10,572 nucleotides of DNA from Chloroflexota bacterium (GTDB lineage Bacteria; Chloroflexota; Anaerolineae; 4572-78): contig JAJRSQ010000082.1 in NCBI GenBank assembly GCA_024278725.1, forward strand, positions 1 through 10,572, written 5' to 3'. Under the pieces are notes generated by a model that searched no databases, was not told the origin of the DNA, and saw only the letters and a list, made by a program, of their open reading frames with translations. Position 1 is the stretch's first letter. Every line of letters starts with the position of its first letter. The translations under genes were made by a program, and so were the position numbers. This document shows, in pieces, positions 1 through 6,898 of the stretch.

Positions 1-643
1 ACGCCACAAACAGCAGAGTCAGCACGGTTGCCACGGGTCCGATTTTCTTCACGGTGGCGATGGCGGTCTCGCGGATGTCGCCGCTTGTTTTCAGGGTGAG
101 GAAGATTGCGCCGTGCATGGTGAAAACGCTCAAACTCGCCAGCCCGCCCGCCAGCGCAAACGGGTTCAGCAGGTTGAAAAAGCCGCCGAGGTAGGTCATA
201 TTTTGGTCAATCGGCACGCCCTGAATGATATTCGCCCACGCCACGCCCCACAACAGCGCGGGGATGAAACTGCCGGTGAAGATTGCCCAATCCCACATAT
301 TGCGCCAGCCGGGGTCATCCTTTTTGCTGCGGAATTCAAATGCCACCGCGCGGATAATCAGCCCGAAAAGCATGATGAACAGCGCGAGGTAGAATCCGCT
401 GAATAGAGTGGCGTACCAGTTGGGGAACGCGGCGAACATCGCGCCGCCGGCGGTCAGCATCCACACCTCATTGCCGTCCCAAAAAGGTCCGATGGTGTTG
501 ATGATTAAACGGCGCTCGGCGTCATCTTTGGCGAGGAAGGGCATCAAAATGCCCACGCCGAAGTCGAAGCCTTCCAGCACGAAATATCCGGTGAACAGAA
601 CCGCGATTAATATAAACCATAGGGTGTTCAAATCAAGATTCAT
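1..643 (-). CDS. cydB: Cytochrome bd ubiquinol oxidase subunit II (partial, C-terminus beyond window)
   Basis: Encodes the second membrane subunit of the cytochrome bd quinol oxidase, which oxidises quinol and reduces O2 to water in the cytoplasmic membrane without pumping protons. I translated it by hand from the complement. It begins MNLDLNTLWFILIAVLF and shows the CydB signatures EGFDFGVG (about residues 24-31), GPFWDGNEVW (about 52-61), TAGGAMFAAFP, and an RAVAFEFRSK segment followed by WRNMWDWAIF, all closely matching E. coli CydB. Only 214 codons lie in the window, of a usual 330-380. The start at 643 is supported by a GGGAG ribosome-binding site 8 bases upstream. It follows cydA by 22 bp on the same strand, so the two are surely one operon and form one heterodimer. 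No frameshift is visible. Confidence 0.96.
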   Translation of the reverse strand, partial: MNLDLNTLWFILIAVLFTGYFVLEGFDFGVGILMPFLAKDDAERRLIINTIGPFWDGNEVWMLTAGGAMFAAFPNWYATLFSGFYLALFIMLFGLIIRAVAFEFRSKKDDPGWRNMWDWAIFTGSFIPALLWGVAWANIIQGVPIDQNMTYLGGFFNLLNPFALAGGLASLSVFTMHGAIFLTLKTSGDIRETAIATVKKIGPVATVLTLLFVA

Positions 644-665
644 GGGTTCATCTCCCTTCTATGGA

Positions 666-2018
666 TTAATACGCCGCAACGGCGTTTTCGGTGGGGGGTA
701 TTTTGGCGTATTTGACCAGCAACTGAATATCGAAAATCATCAGCACGGCATAAATGATGATGTACCCGATGAGCGAAATCCACAGCTCGGTGGTGCTGAC
801 GGCGAGCGAAACGCCGTCTTCCACCCGCATCACGCCGAAGACAATCCACGGTTGCCGCCCGATTTCGGTGAACATCCACCCCATTGAATTCCCCAGATAG
901 GGCAAGGCGATGGCGAAGGGGAGCAGACGCAAAAACCATGCCGCATCTTTCAGTTTGTCGCTGTTGAACAGGTACAGCCCCACGGCGGCGAGGAGAATCA
1001 TCGTTAGACCCGCGCCGACCATCAGCCGGAAGAGCCAATAGTTCAGCGTGACCGGCGGAATGTAATTGCCGGGACCATAGATTTGTTCATATTCCGCCTG
1101 GATATTGTTGATGCCCTGTACCGGCTCGGTGAAATTGTTGTGCGCCAGAAAGCTCAGTCCCCCCGGAATTTTGATGTCGAAGATGTTGCGCCGCTCTTTT
1201 TCGTTGGGGATGGCGAACAACGATTCTCCGGCGGGGGCTTCGGTTTCCCACAGCGCTTCGGCGGCAGCCATCTTCATCGGCTGCGTTTCAACCACCCGTT
1301 GCGCCTGCGTGTGTCCCACCAGCGCCACCAAAAGACTGCCCACCAGCGCGTAAATCAGCGCGAACCGGAACGATTCTTTGAAAACGCCATCCGCCCACCC
1401 GTTTCTCAGCAGATGGTACGCGCTGATTCCCAGCACGAAAAAGCCTGCGGTGACGATGCCGCCCGCCATCACGTGCGGAAATTGCACCCACACGTGCGGG
1501 TTGAACACAATGGCGGGAAAGTCCACCAACTCCATCCGCCCGTTGTTCATGGTGTATCCAACCGGCGATTGCATGAACGAATTGGCGATGAGAATCCACA
1601 GCGCGGAAAAGGTGGAGCCGAGCGCAACCAGCCACAGGGTCGCCAAATGGAGCCCCTTCGGGAGTTTATCCCACCCGAAGACCCAGATGCCCAAAAAAGT
1701 CGATTCCATGAAAAACGCCAGCAACGCTTCAATTGCCAGCGGCGCGCCGAAAATATCGCCCACCATGCGCGAATATTCCGCCCAGTTCATCCCGAATTGA
1801 AATTCCTGCACAATGCCGGTTGCCACCCCCATCGCAAAGTTGATGAGAAATAGCTTCCCCCAAAATTTGGTCATTGTTTTGTAGGTTTCATTACCGGTGC
1901 GATAATATGTGGTTTGCATAATTGCCAACAACACCGACAACCCCAGCGTCAGGGGAACAAAAAAGAAGTGATACACCGTTGTAGCCGCAAATTGCCAGCG
2001 AGCCAATGCGATTTCCAT
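666..2018 (-). CDS. cydA: Cytochrome bd ubiquinol oxidase subunit I, short Q-loop type
   Basis: The 450-residue haem-bearing subunit of the bd quinol oxidase. Visible ligand and catalytic residues, aligned by motif to E. coli CydA: His17 (haem b595/d site, E. coli His19), Glu97 and Glu105 (proton/haem pocket, Glu99 and Glu107), His182 in FPHVMAG (haem b558, His186), Met333 in FRLMVG (haem b558, Met393), and the quinol loop QPMKMAAAEALWETEAP with Lys249 and Glu254 (Lys252, Glu257). GRQPW follows at 387-391. The stretch between Glu254 and Met333 is about 60 residues shorter than in E. coli, so this is the short Q-loop class seen in Geobacillus-type oxidases. Several hydrophobic membrane segments are evident. 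The start at 2018 has AGGAGG 4 bases upstream. It is first in the cydAB operon and is controlled from the 2019-2130 region. Confidence 0.97.
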   Translation of the reverse strand: MEIALARWQFAATTVYHFFFVPLTLGLSVLLAIMQTTYYRTGNETYKTMTKFWGKLFLINFAMGVATGIVQEFQFGMNWAEYSRMVGDIFGAPLAIEALLAFFMESTFLGIWVFGWDKLPKGLHLATLWLVALGSTFSALWILIANSFMQSPVGYTMNNGRMELVDFPAIVFNPHVWVQFPHVMAGGIVTAGFFVLGISAYHLLRNGWADGVFKESFRFALIYALVGSLLVALVGHTQAQRVVETQPMKMAAAEALWETEAPAGESLFAIPNEKERRNIFDIKIPGGLSFLAHNNFTEPVQGINNIQAEYEQIYGPGNYIPPVTLNYWLFRLMVGAGLTMILLAAVGLYLFNSDKLKDAAWFLRLLPFAIALPYLGNSMGWMFTEIGRQPWIVFGVMRVEDGVSLAVSTTELWISLIGYIIIYAVLMIFDIQLLVKYAKIPPTENAVAAY

Positions 2019-2079
2019 ACAGCCTCCTGAATTTGCAAAGAGTATAAAATTGAGTGTTTAACCGTTCCGTTGTTTGTTC

Positions 2080-2108
2080 AATATACCACACACCGCAAAG
2101 CATTGCAA
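2080..2108 (-). promoter_or_regulatory. Predicted sigma-70-type promoter of cydAB
   Basis: On the minus strand, TTGCAA (2103-2108) and TATATT (2080-2085) are separated by exactly 17 bp. The expected transcription start is near 2073, giving a leader of about 55 bases before the cydA start codon. A second -10-like TATACT (2041-2046) lies closer to the gene but has no matching -35. The assignment rests on consensus and spacing only. Confidence 0.55.
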
Positions 2109-2112
2109 AGCT

Positions 2113-2130
2113 GTGTGATGTTTGTCACAC
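2113..2130. promoter_or_regulatory. Perfect palindromic operator, CRP/FNR-family or Rex-like
   Basis: GTGTGATGTTTGTCACAC contains TGTGA-N6-TCACA with perfect 6-bp arms. This is the CRP half-site arrangement, and it has the same half-site spacing as Rex sites (TTGTGAA-N4-TTCACAA), although the inner A/T pair expected for Rex is absent here. It sits 4 bp upstream of the predicted cydAB -35 and about 20 bp from the -35 of the divergent protease gene, so it could act on either. In many bacteria cyd operons are controlled by redox or oxygen regulators of these families; which one acts here cannot be told from sequence. Confidence 0.6.
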
Positions 2131-2151
2131 GCCGATGTGCCGCCCTCCGTT

Positions 2152-2180
2152 TTGCCAGCAAGTCCGTCAGTGGGTACAAT
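2152..2180 (+). promoter_or_regulatory. Predicted promoter of the surface protease gene (leaderless transcript)
   Basis: TTGCCA (2152-2157) and TACAAT (2175-2180) are 17 bp apart. The expected start of transcription is near 2187, only about 2 bases before the ATG at 2189. No Shine-Dalgarno sequence precedes that ATG, which agrees with a leaderless mRNA. Confidence 0.5.
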
Positions 2181-2188
2181 TTTCATCT

Positions 2189-4258
2189 ATGGAAGAAAAT
2201 ACCTCGCCCCACAAACCAAGTGTAAAAACCCGAGCGGCGGCTTTTTTCGCCGTGCTGATGCTGGTGTGCTGCGCCGCGCTGATTGTGCTGATTGTCGCGG
2301 CTGCCGGATGGCTCTCATCTTTCCCCGGCGCGACCGCCGCGATGTCGCCCACTGCGACCGCAGTCACACTGCCCACGTCTCCCACGCCGACTCACGTCCC
2401 GCCGCAGCATACCCCCACGCCCGCCGCAAAACTCGCGCCGACGGCAACGGCTTTCCCCACCGACCCCGTTCCGACCACGGAAACATCCGCCTCAACCACG
2501 GTTGACCTTTTGCAGGCAGATATTCCCATTCGGGATTTGCGCGCCCTCGCCATTCGCCTGAAAAACAACGGTGTGCCGTTGCCGGAAACGGTTGCCGAAG
2601 CCGCGCCCGCGCTGGCAGTGGGCGATACGCGCACTTTCTGGATTGCCGATGACAGCGGCGACACACCGCGTCAATTCCAAAGCGAGGCGGTGCTGCAATA
2701 TGTCACGCCGCACGCTTATTGGTGGGTGGAAACGGGCTACACGGTGGACGCCGCCGCGCTGAAAGAATCGGCGGAACGGTTTGAAGCGCAGACCTACCCC
2801 ACCAGCCGCGAATTTTTCGGCAGTGAATGGTCGCCTGGGGTGGATGGCGATGAACACCTGCATGTGTTTTTGGGGAACGTGCCGGGCGTGGCGGGCTATT
2901 ATGCCTCGTTGAATGAATTTGTGCCGGACGTGAACCCGTACAGCAACGCCGCCGAAATCTTTTTCATCAATCTGGCGGCGCTGCAACCGGGCAACAGCCG
3001 TTTCGACGGGGTGTTGGCGCACGAATTTCAGCATATGATCCACTGGTGGCAGGATAGAAATGAAGAGACGTGGGTCAATGAAGGGTTGAGCGAACTGGCG
3101 ACATCGCTCAACGGGTTTGATGTGGGCAGAGCGACGAGCGCGTATCTGCGCGCCCCGGATGTGCAATTGAACGCATGGGGCGCGACGCCCTCGCAATCGC
3201 TGCCGAATTACGGTTACAGCTATCTTTTCATGCGTTATTTTCTGGACAGATTCGGGGAGGATGTGCTGAAAGCGGTGGTCGCCAATCCCCGAAACGGTAT
3301 CCCCGGTTTTGACGACACCCTGCAAACCCTGAATACCGGTGTCTCATTTGATGCGGTGTTCGCCGATTTTCTCATCGCCAATTTTGTGAACGAACCGGAA
3401 TCGGCGGCTGGGCGCTGGGGATACCGCACCCTGACCTTTTCGCCGCCCGCCATCGAAATGACCGAACGCGATTTTCCGGTGGAACGGGAAAGCGCGGTGC
3501 GGCAATACGCCGCCGATTATATCGCCATTGAAACAGATGCGCCGCTGACGCTGGACTTTTCAGGGGATGCAGTGGCGGCGGTGGTGGACAATGCTGCGTA
3601 TAGCGGGGCGTTCCAGTGGTACAGCAATCGCGGGGATGACAGCGATATGACCCTCACCCGCGCGGTGGATTTGCGGGATGTGCCATCTGCCACGCTGAAC
3701 TATTGGGTGTGGTTCGATATTGAGGAAAATTGGGATTACGCCTACGTGGAAGTTTCTACCGATGATGGTGTGAGCTGGGAGATTCTGAATCCGGCGCTGG
3801 CAACCGGCGAAAATCCGAGCGGCAATGCCTATGGGGCGGGGTACACGGGGAAATCGCAGGGCTGGCAGGCGGAATCGGTGGATTTGACTCCTTTTGCGGG
3901 GCAGGAAATTCTGCTGCGGTTTGAATACATCACCGATGATGCCATCAATGGACCGGGGTTGACGCTGGATGACATCGCCATTCCTGAAATCGGGTTTTTT
4001 GATGATGTGGAAACGTCGGCAGCGGGGTGGGATGCGCGCGGGTTTGTGCGGATGGACAATCGCGTGCCGCAGAAATTCACCGTGCAGATTATTGACCCCG
4101 TCGAAACGCCGGTGATAAAAAACCTGCCGCTCGCAGATGGGTATACCGGCACATGGGAATTGCCCGCACCCGCGAGTGGCAGGTATGTGTTGGTCATCAG
4201 CGCGCAGGCATCCGTCACCACCGAGCCGGCGCAGTATCGCTACCGGCTCACGCCATAA
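2189..4258 (+). CDS. Membrane-anchored extracellular zinc metalloprotease (HExxH) with immune-inhibitor-A-like C-terminal domain
   Basis: A 689-residue protein. A short charged N-terminus is followed by a membrane segment (about 16-41, signal anchor or uncleaved signal), then a Thr/Pro-rich linker (about 47-105) that should hold the catalytic part away from the cell. The zinc site is HEFQHMIHW (His278, Glu279, His282), and WVNEGLSEL supplies the likely third ligand, Glu298. This layout resembles gluzincin families such as M30 (hyicolysin) or peptidase-MA-like proteins. From about residue 474 a beta-rich MAM/immune-inhibitor-A-type module follows, with WVWFDIEENWDYAYVEVSTD, DDGVSW and GLTLDDIAI. 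I chose ATG 2189 because an upstream in-frame ATG (2054) would put soluble sequence before the membrane segment and lies upstream of the predicted promoter. The substrate is unknown. Its end overlaps the convergent chemoreceptor gene. Confidence 0.85.
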   Translation: MEENTSPHKPSVKTRAAAFFAVLMLVCCAALIVLIVAAAGWLSSFPGATAAMSPTATAVTLPTSPTPTHVPPQHTPTPAAKLAPTATAFPTDPVPTTETSASTTVDLLQADIPIRDLRALAIRLKNNGVPLPETVAEAAPALAVGDTRTFWIADDSGDTPRQFQSEAVLQYVTPHAYWWVETGYTVDAAALKESAERFEAQTYPTSREFFGSEWSPGVDGDEHLHVFLGNVPGVAGYYASLNEFVPDVNPYSNAAEIFFINLAALQPGNSRFDGVLAHEFQHMIHWWQDRNEETWVNEGLSELATSLNGFDVGRATSAYLRAPDVQLNAWGATPSQSLPNYGYSYLFMRYFLDRFGEDVLKAVVANPRNGIPGFDDTLQTLNTGVSFDAVFADFLIANFVNEPESAAGRWGYRTLTFSPPAIEMTERDFPVERESAVRQYAADYIAIETDAPLTLDFSGDAVAAVVDNAAYSGAFQWYSNRGDDSDMTLTRAVDLRDVPSATLNYWVWFDIEENWDYAYVEVSTDDGVSWEILNPALATGENPSGNAYGAGYTGKSQGWQAESVDLTPFAGQEILLRFEYITDDAINGPGLTLDDIAIPEIGFFDDVETSAAGWDARGFVRMDNRVPQKFTVQIIDPVETPVIKNLPLADGYTGTWELPAPASGRYVLVISAQASVTTEPAQYRYRLTP
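4223..4249. other. Stem-loop at the convergent gene ends
   Basis: GAGCCGG (4223-4229) and CCGGCTC (4243-4249) form a perfect 7-bp stem around a 13-base loop, within the last codons of the protease gene and extending over the stop codon of the chemoreceptor gene. Neither strand has a T-run after it, so it is not a standard intrinsic terminator. It may slow convergent transcription or protect 3' ends, or be chance in GC-rich coding DNA. Confidence 0.3.
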
Positions 4259-6635
4259 GCACCGCTTCCGGTTCGATGTCCGTTTCTTCCGGCATTTCCG
4301 GCTCCGATTCGGGCGCGTCGGCATCGTCATCAACCGTGGTTTTGAACGATGCCACCGCACCCATCAATTCATTCGCCAGTTGATTCAAGTCATGCGCGGC
4401 GAGCATCGCTTGTTCGACCTGTGTCCGCATTTCTGCCGCCCCCGCGCTCACCTCTTTGACGGCGGTGCTGGTTGCTTGACTGATTTCCGCGATGTTGGCA
4501 ATGGCATCCGTGACCTCTGTGATTCCGGCTGCCATCTCTTCTGTGGAAGCGGTATTTTCTTCCACCACCGCCGACACACTTTCCATTGATTGCACCAAAG
4601 CTTGGCTGGCGGCATTCGTCTGCTGGCTGGCGGCGGCGATGGATGTCACCTGTTGTTCCACCTCGGTGATTGCCTCCAAAATGTGGTGCAACGCCTCCCC
4701 CGATTGCCCTGCCAATTGCACCCCGTTTTCCACTTCCGAGGTGCTTTCCGTCATTGCCGTGACCGCTTCTTTGATGGTTTGCTGAATATTTTTTATCAGC
4801 GCGCCAATCTCGCCCGTTGCCGCCGCCGATTTTTCCGCCAATTTGCGCACTTCATCGGCGACCACGGCGAACCCTTTGCCGTGCTCCCCGGCGCGGGCGG
4901 CTTCGATGGCGGCGTTCAGCGCCAGCAAGTTGGTTTGCGCCGCGATGCCGTCAATCGTTTCCACAATGGCTTCAATTTGCTGCGAGCGTTCGCCCATTTC
5001 CTCCACCCGTCGGGCGGACAGCCCCACCTTATCTTTGATGACGGTCATGCCGGCGATAGTTTTCTCCACCACTGCTACCCCTTCCTGGGCAATGGCGGCG
5101 GCTTGAGCGGCTTGCTCTGCGCCCGTCTGCGCGTTTTTCGCCACCTGTTCCACCACCGAGGAAATCTGTGCGACCTGCGTCATCGAATGTCCGACCGCGC
5201 TCGCCTGCTCTTGCGCCCCCTGCGCCACACCGCCAACCGCCTGCGAAACCTGCTGCACCGTCGCGTTTGCCTGCTCGATGTGTTCATTTTGCCGGGCGGT
5301 GCGTTGTGCAACTTGCGCCACGGTTTCCGCCACCTGCCCGGCGGCGTTGCCCGCTTCTTCCGAAACTTCGGTGAGCTGTTGGGCGGAATGGTTCACGGAG
5401 GTTGCGCTGGTGGTGACGTTTGCCACCAATTCGCGCAGGGTGTGGGTCATATTGGCGAAGGCGTGCCCCAGCACATCCTCATCGGACAGGGGGACGACCG
5501 TTGCCGTTAAATCGCCGCGCGCCAACTGCTCGGCGACGGTTGCCATTTCTTTGAAATACGCAATCATCCGCGCGAATGCCTGCGCCATCGTTCCCAACTC
5601 GTCGGCGCCGGTAGCGGCGACCTGTTGATTGAGATTCCCGGCAGCCAGCCCGGTTGCGGCGCGGGAAACCGTTTCCACGGCGCGCGAAATGGTTTGGGAC
5701 AAAAATAAGCCCACCGTCGTGCCGATGACCACCACGGCGATGCTGAGAATCAGGATGATCATCTGCGCGGTGCGCAAAGCTTCGTTCACGGCGAGAACTG
5801 TTTTGGCTTGGTTGGCGAAAACTTCGGCGCGGATACCCTCCAAAAGCGGGTCGAGTTTGCTCACGGCGGCTTGGTACTGCGCCCGTTTGGCGGCAACATC
5901 GGCGTCAATCTCAATCACCTGCGAGAATAAATCCTGATATTGCCCCACCAGCGTGGTCAGTCCCTTTTTGTCCGATTCGTACATATCCGTTTTGTTGACA
6001 TCGGCGATGAATTTTTTGTTGGTGTTGTCAAGCGCGATGATATATTTTTCATCCCGCATGTGGAGATAGTCTTTTTCGTCCAATTGCATCTGCAGAACAT
6101 CAATCAGCAATTTGTCGTTTTGGAGCGATTTTATCACCCCCTGCACTTGCTTGATTTTGCGCGTGAACTCGCCTTCCAGCCCGGCGTTGGCGTACCCTTG
6201 CAGTTCCAACCCGTTCACGGTCTCCAAAAAAGTGGTGTGATATTCGTCAATGGCGGCATCAATTTGTTGGGTGGCGTCAATCAACCCGCTATCATCGGGG
6301 GCGAGGGCGCGCATAGCGTCCATATTTTTGTGGACGGCGTCAACTTGTCGCGCCACTTCGGTGAGGTAGGTTTCTTTCGCTTTTGAGAAACCCAGTTGGC
6401 GGTAATTCAGCAGATAATCTGTTTCCGCTTTTCGCGCCAGCAGAATTTGGTTTTGAGTTTGGTAGCTCAATTCCACCAATTGGGAATTGACGTTGATGAA
6501 TTCATCAATGGCGGCTTTGGCTTTGGCTTGCCCAATCCAGGTGAACACACTCAAAATGATGGTCAGGATGATGATGAACAGAAATGCGCCGATGAGTTTG
6601 TATCGGATTTTCAGGTCGTGAAACCATTGTAGCAT
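4248..6635 (-). CDS. Methyl-accepting chemotaxis protein, HBM-like sensor, HAMP, signalling domain
   Basis: A 795-residue transmembrane chemoreceptor. TM1 is at about 15-34. A helical extracytoplasmic sensor (about 35-290) has two matching ExDYL-type helices (KAETDYLLNYR and DEKDYLHMRDE), which suggests a helical bimodular (HBM) domain as in McpS-type receptors; family ligands include small organic acids, but the ligand here is unknown. TM2 is at about 291-313. HAMP follows, with a second HAMP-like repeat (about 360-404), then a long coiled-coil signalling domain. The conserved hairpin tip that binds CheA/CheW is at about 560-604 (IDGIAAQTNLLALNAAIEAA, then GKGFAVVADEVRKLAE). The tail is acidic and lacks a NWETF-type CheR/CheB tether. 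ATG 6635 is chosen because AAGGA lies 7 bases upstream and the sensible TM1 follows. No che genes are nearby. It shares 11 bp with the protease gene. Confidence 0.95.
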   Translation of the reverse strand: MLQWFHDLKIRYKLIGAFLFIIILTIILSVFTWIGQAKAKAAIDEFINVNSQLVELSYQTQNQILLARKAETDYLLNYRQLGFSKAKETYLTEVARQVDAVHKNMDAMRALAPDDSGLIDATQQIDAAIDEYHTTFLETVNGLELQGYANAGLEGEFTRKIKQVQGVIKSLQNDKLLIDVLQMQLDEKDYLHMRDEKYIIALDNTNKKFIADVNKTDMYESDKKGLTTLVGQYQDLFSQVIEIDADVAAKRAQYQAAVSKLDPLLEGIRAEVFANQAKTVLAVNEALRTAQMIILILSIAVVVIGTTVGLFLSQTISRAVETVSRAATGLAAGNLNQQVAATGADELGTMAQAFARMIAYFKEMATVAEQLARGDLTATVVPLSDEDVLGHAFANMTHTLRELVANVTTSATSVNHSAQQLTEVSEEAGNAAGQVAETVAQVAQRTARQNEHIEQANATVQQVSQAVGGVAQGAQEQASAVGHSMTQVAQISSVVEQVAKNAQTGAEQAAQAAAIAQEGVAVVEKTIAGMTVIKDKVGLSARRVEEMGERSQQIEAIVETIDGIAAQTNLLALNAAIEAARAGEHGKGFAVVADEVRKLAEKSAAATGEIGALIKNIQQTIKEAVTAMTESTSEVENGVQLAGQSGEALHHILEAITEVEQQVTSIAAASQQTNAASQALVQSMESVSAVVEENTASTEEMAAGITEVTDAIANIAEISQATSTAVKEVSAGAAEMRTQVEQAMLAAHDLNQLANELMGAVASFKTTVDDDADAPESEPEMPEETDIEPEAVLMA

Positions 6636-6666
6636 AGCAGTATCCTTTTGGGTGGATTTGAGACAC

Positions 6667-6773
6667 CAAACACCGACGTTTGTGTCCGCCACCAAAGGGA
6701 TCGAACCTTTGGCTTCCGGCAAAGTTGGTCTAACTTCCTTTTCCAGCCCAGCGGACAAAAACGCCGGTGTTTG
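6667..6773 (-). promoter_or_regulatory. Structured 5' leader RNA of the chemoreceptor mRNA (inverted repeat with T-loop hairpin)
   Basis: Two 23-base arms (6667-6689 and 6751-6773) are inverted repeats with 21 of 23 positions matching. Read as minus-strand RNA, one of the two exceptions becomes a G-U pair, while the plus strand would have two mismatches, so the fold favours the chemoreceptor transcript. The 61-base interior holds a perfect 7-bp hairpin (6692-6712) whose loop in RNA sense is TTCGATC, an exact tRNA T-loop pattern closed by G-C. It also holds a 5-bp hairpin (6722-6736), extendable by one G-U pair. The whole looks like a cloverleaf-like multi-branch fold, but it does not satisfy canonical tRNA rules. 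It ends 31 bases before the start codon, leaving the ribosome-binding site unpaired. I do not recognise it as a known riboswitch class. Confidence 0.6.
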
Positions 6774-6779
6774 CTACAA

Positions 6780-6787
6780 TTATCGGC
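6780..6787 (-). promoter_or_regulatory. Sigma-28 (FliA/SigD)-type -10 element of the chemoreceptor gene
   Basis: On the minus strand this reads GCCGATAA, an 8/8 match to the -10 consensus of the flagellar/chemotaxis sigma factor. The -35 at the expected distance (TGGAGAAG against TAAAGTTT) is poor. Transcription would begin near 6773, exactly where the 5' arm of the folded leader starts. No convincing sigma-70 promoter was found for this gene. The same octamer also occurs at 8047-8054, which lowers certainty. Confidence 0.45.
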
Positions 6788-6840
6788 AGCTTGAGGGGCT
6801 TCTCCATAAATATTGCGTAAAGATTCTGATGAATGGGCGC

Positions 6841-6874
6841 AAAAAAAAGGACACCCGGCGATTGCCGGATGCCC
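6841..6874 (-). terminator. Rho-independent terminator of the SUMF1-like lipoprotein gene
   Basis: On the minus strand an 11-bp stem (GGGCATCCGGC with GCCGGGTGTCC, two G-U pairs) with loop AATC is followed directly by eight T residues. It lies 25 bases after the stop codon at 6899 and separates the lipoprotein gene from the chemoreceptor gene's own promoter. Confidence 0.93.
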
Positions 6875-6898
6875 TTTCGGTGGGTACGAATGTATTGG

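Noticed and set aside
1083..1853. 256-codon plus-strand open frame opposite cydA
   Set aside because: Shadow of cydA, rich in Arg, His and Gln, with no recognisable domain.
2054..2188. N-terminal extension of the protease from ATG 2054
   Set aside because: It would place a Cys-rich soluble segment before the membrane anchor, and it covers the divergent promoters and the palindrome. ATG 2189 fits better.
2492..3325. 277-codon minus-strand open frame opposite the protease gene
   Set aside because: Shadow frame inside a gene with visible catalytic motifs; rich in Arg and His, with no domain signature.
4590..5510. 306-codon plus-strand open frame opposite the chemoreceptor gene
   Set aside because: It is antisense to a clearly recognised gene, has a composition typical of a GC-rich shadow frame (many Arg, His, Gly, Cys) and no family motifs.
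6636..6758. N-terminal extension of the chemoreceptor from ATG 6758
   Set aside because: It lies in the folded leader; ATG 6635 has a ribosome-binding site and begins a normal receptor N-terminus.
6667..6773. A genuine tRNA gene on the minus strand
   Set aside because: The T-arm is perfect, but the seven bases after it do not pair with any suitable 5' acceptor strand, no normal D-arm exists, position 33 of the candidate anticodon loop is A rather than T, and the outer stem runs to 23 bp.
6751..6780. Plus-strand promoter CGGACA-17-TACAAT
   Set aside because: Boxes are weakly placed and no plus-strand gene or RNA follows before the terminator region. TACAAT here is part of the complement of the chemoreceptor promoter region.
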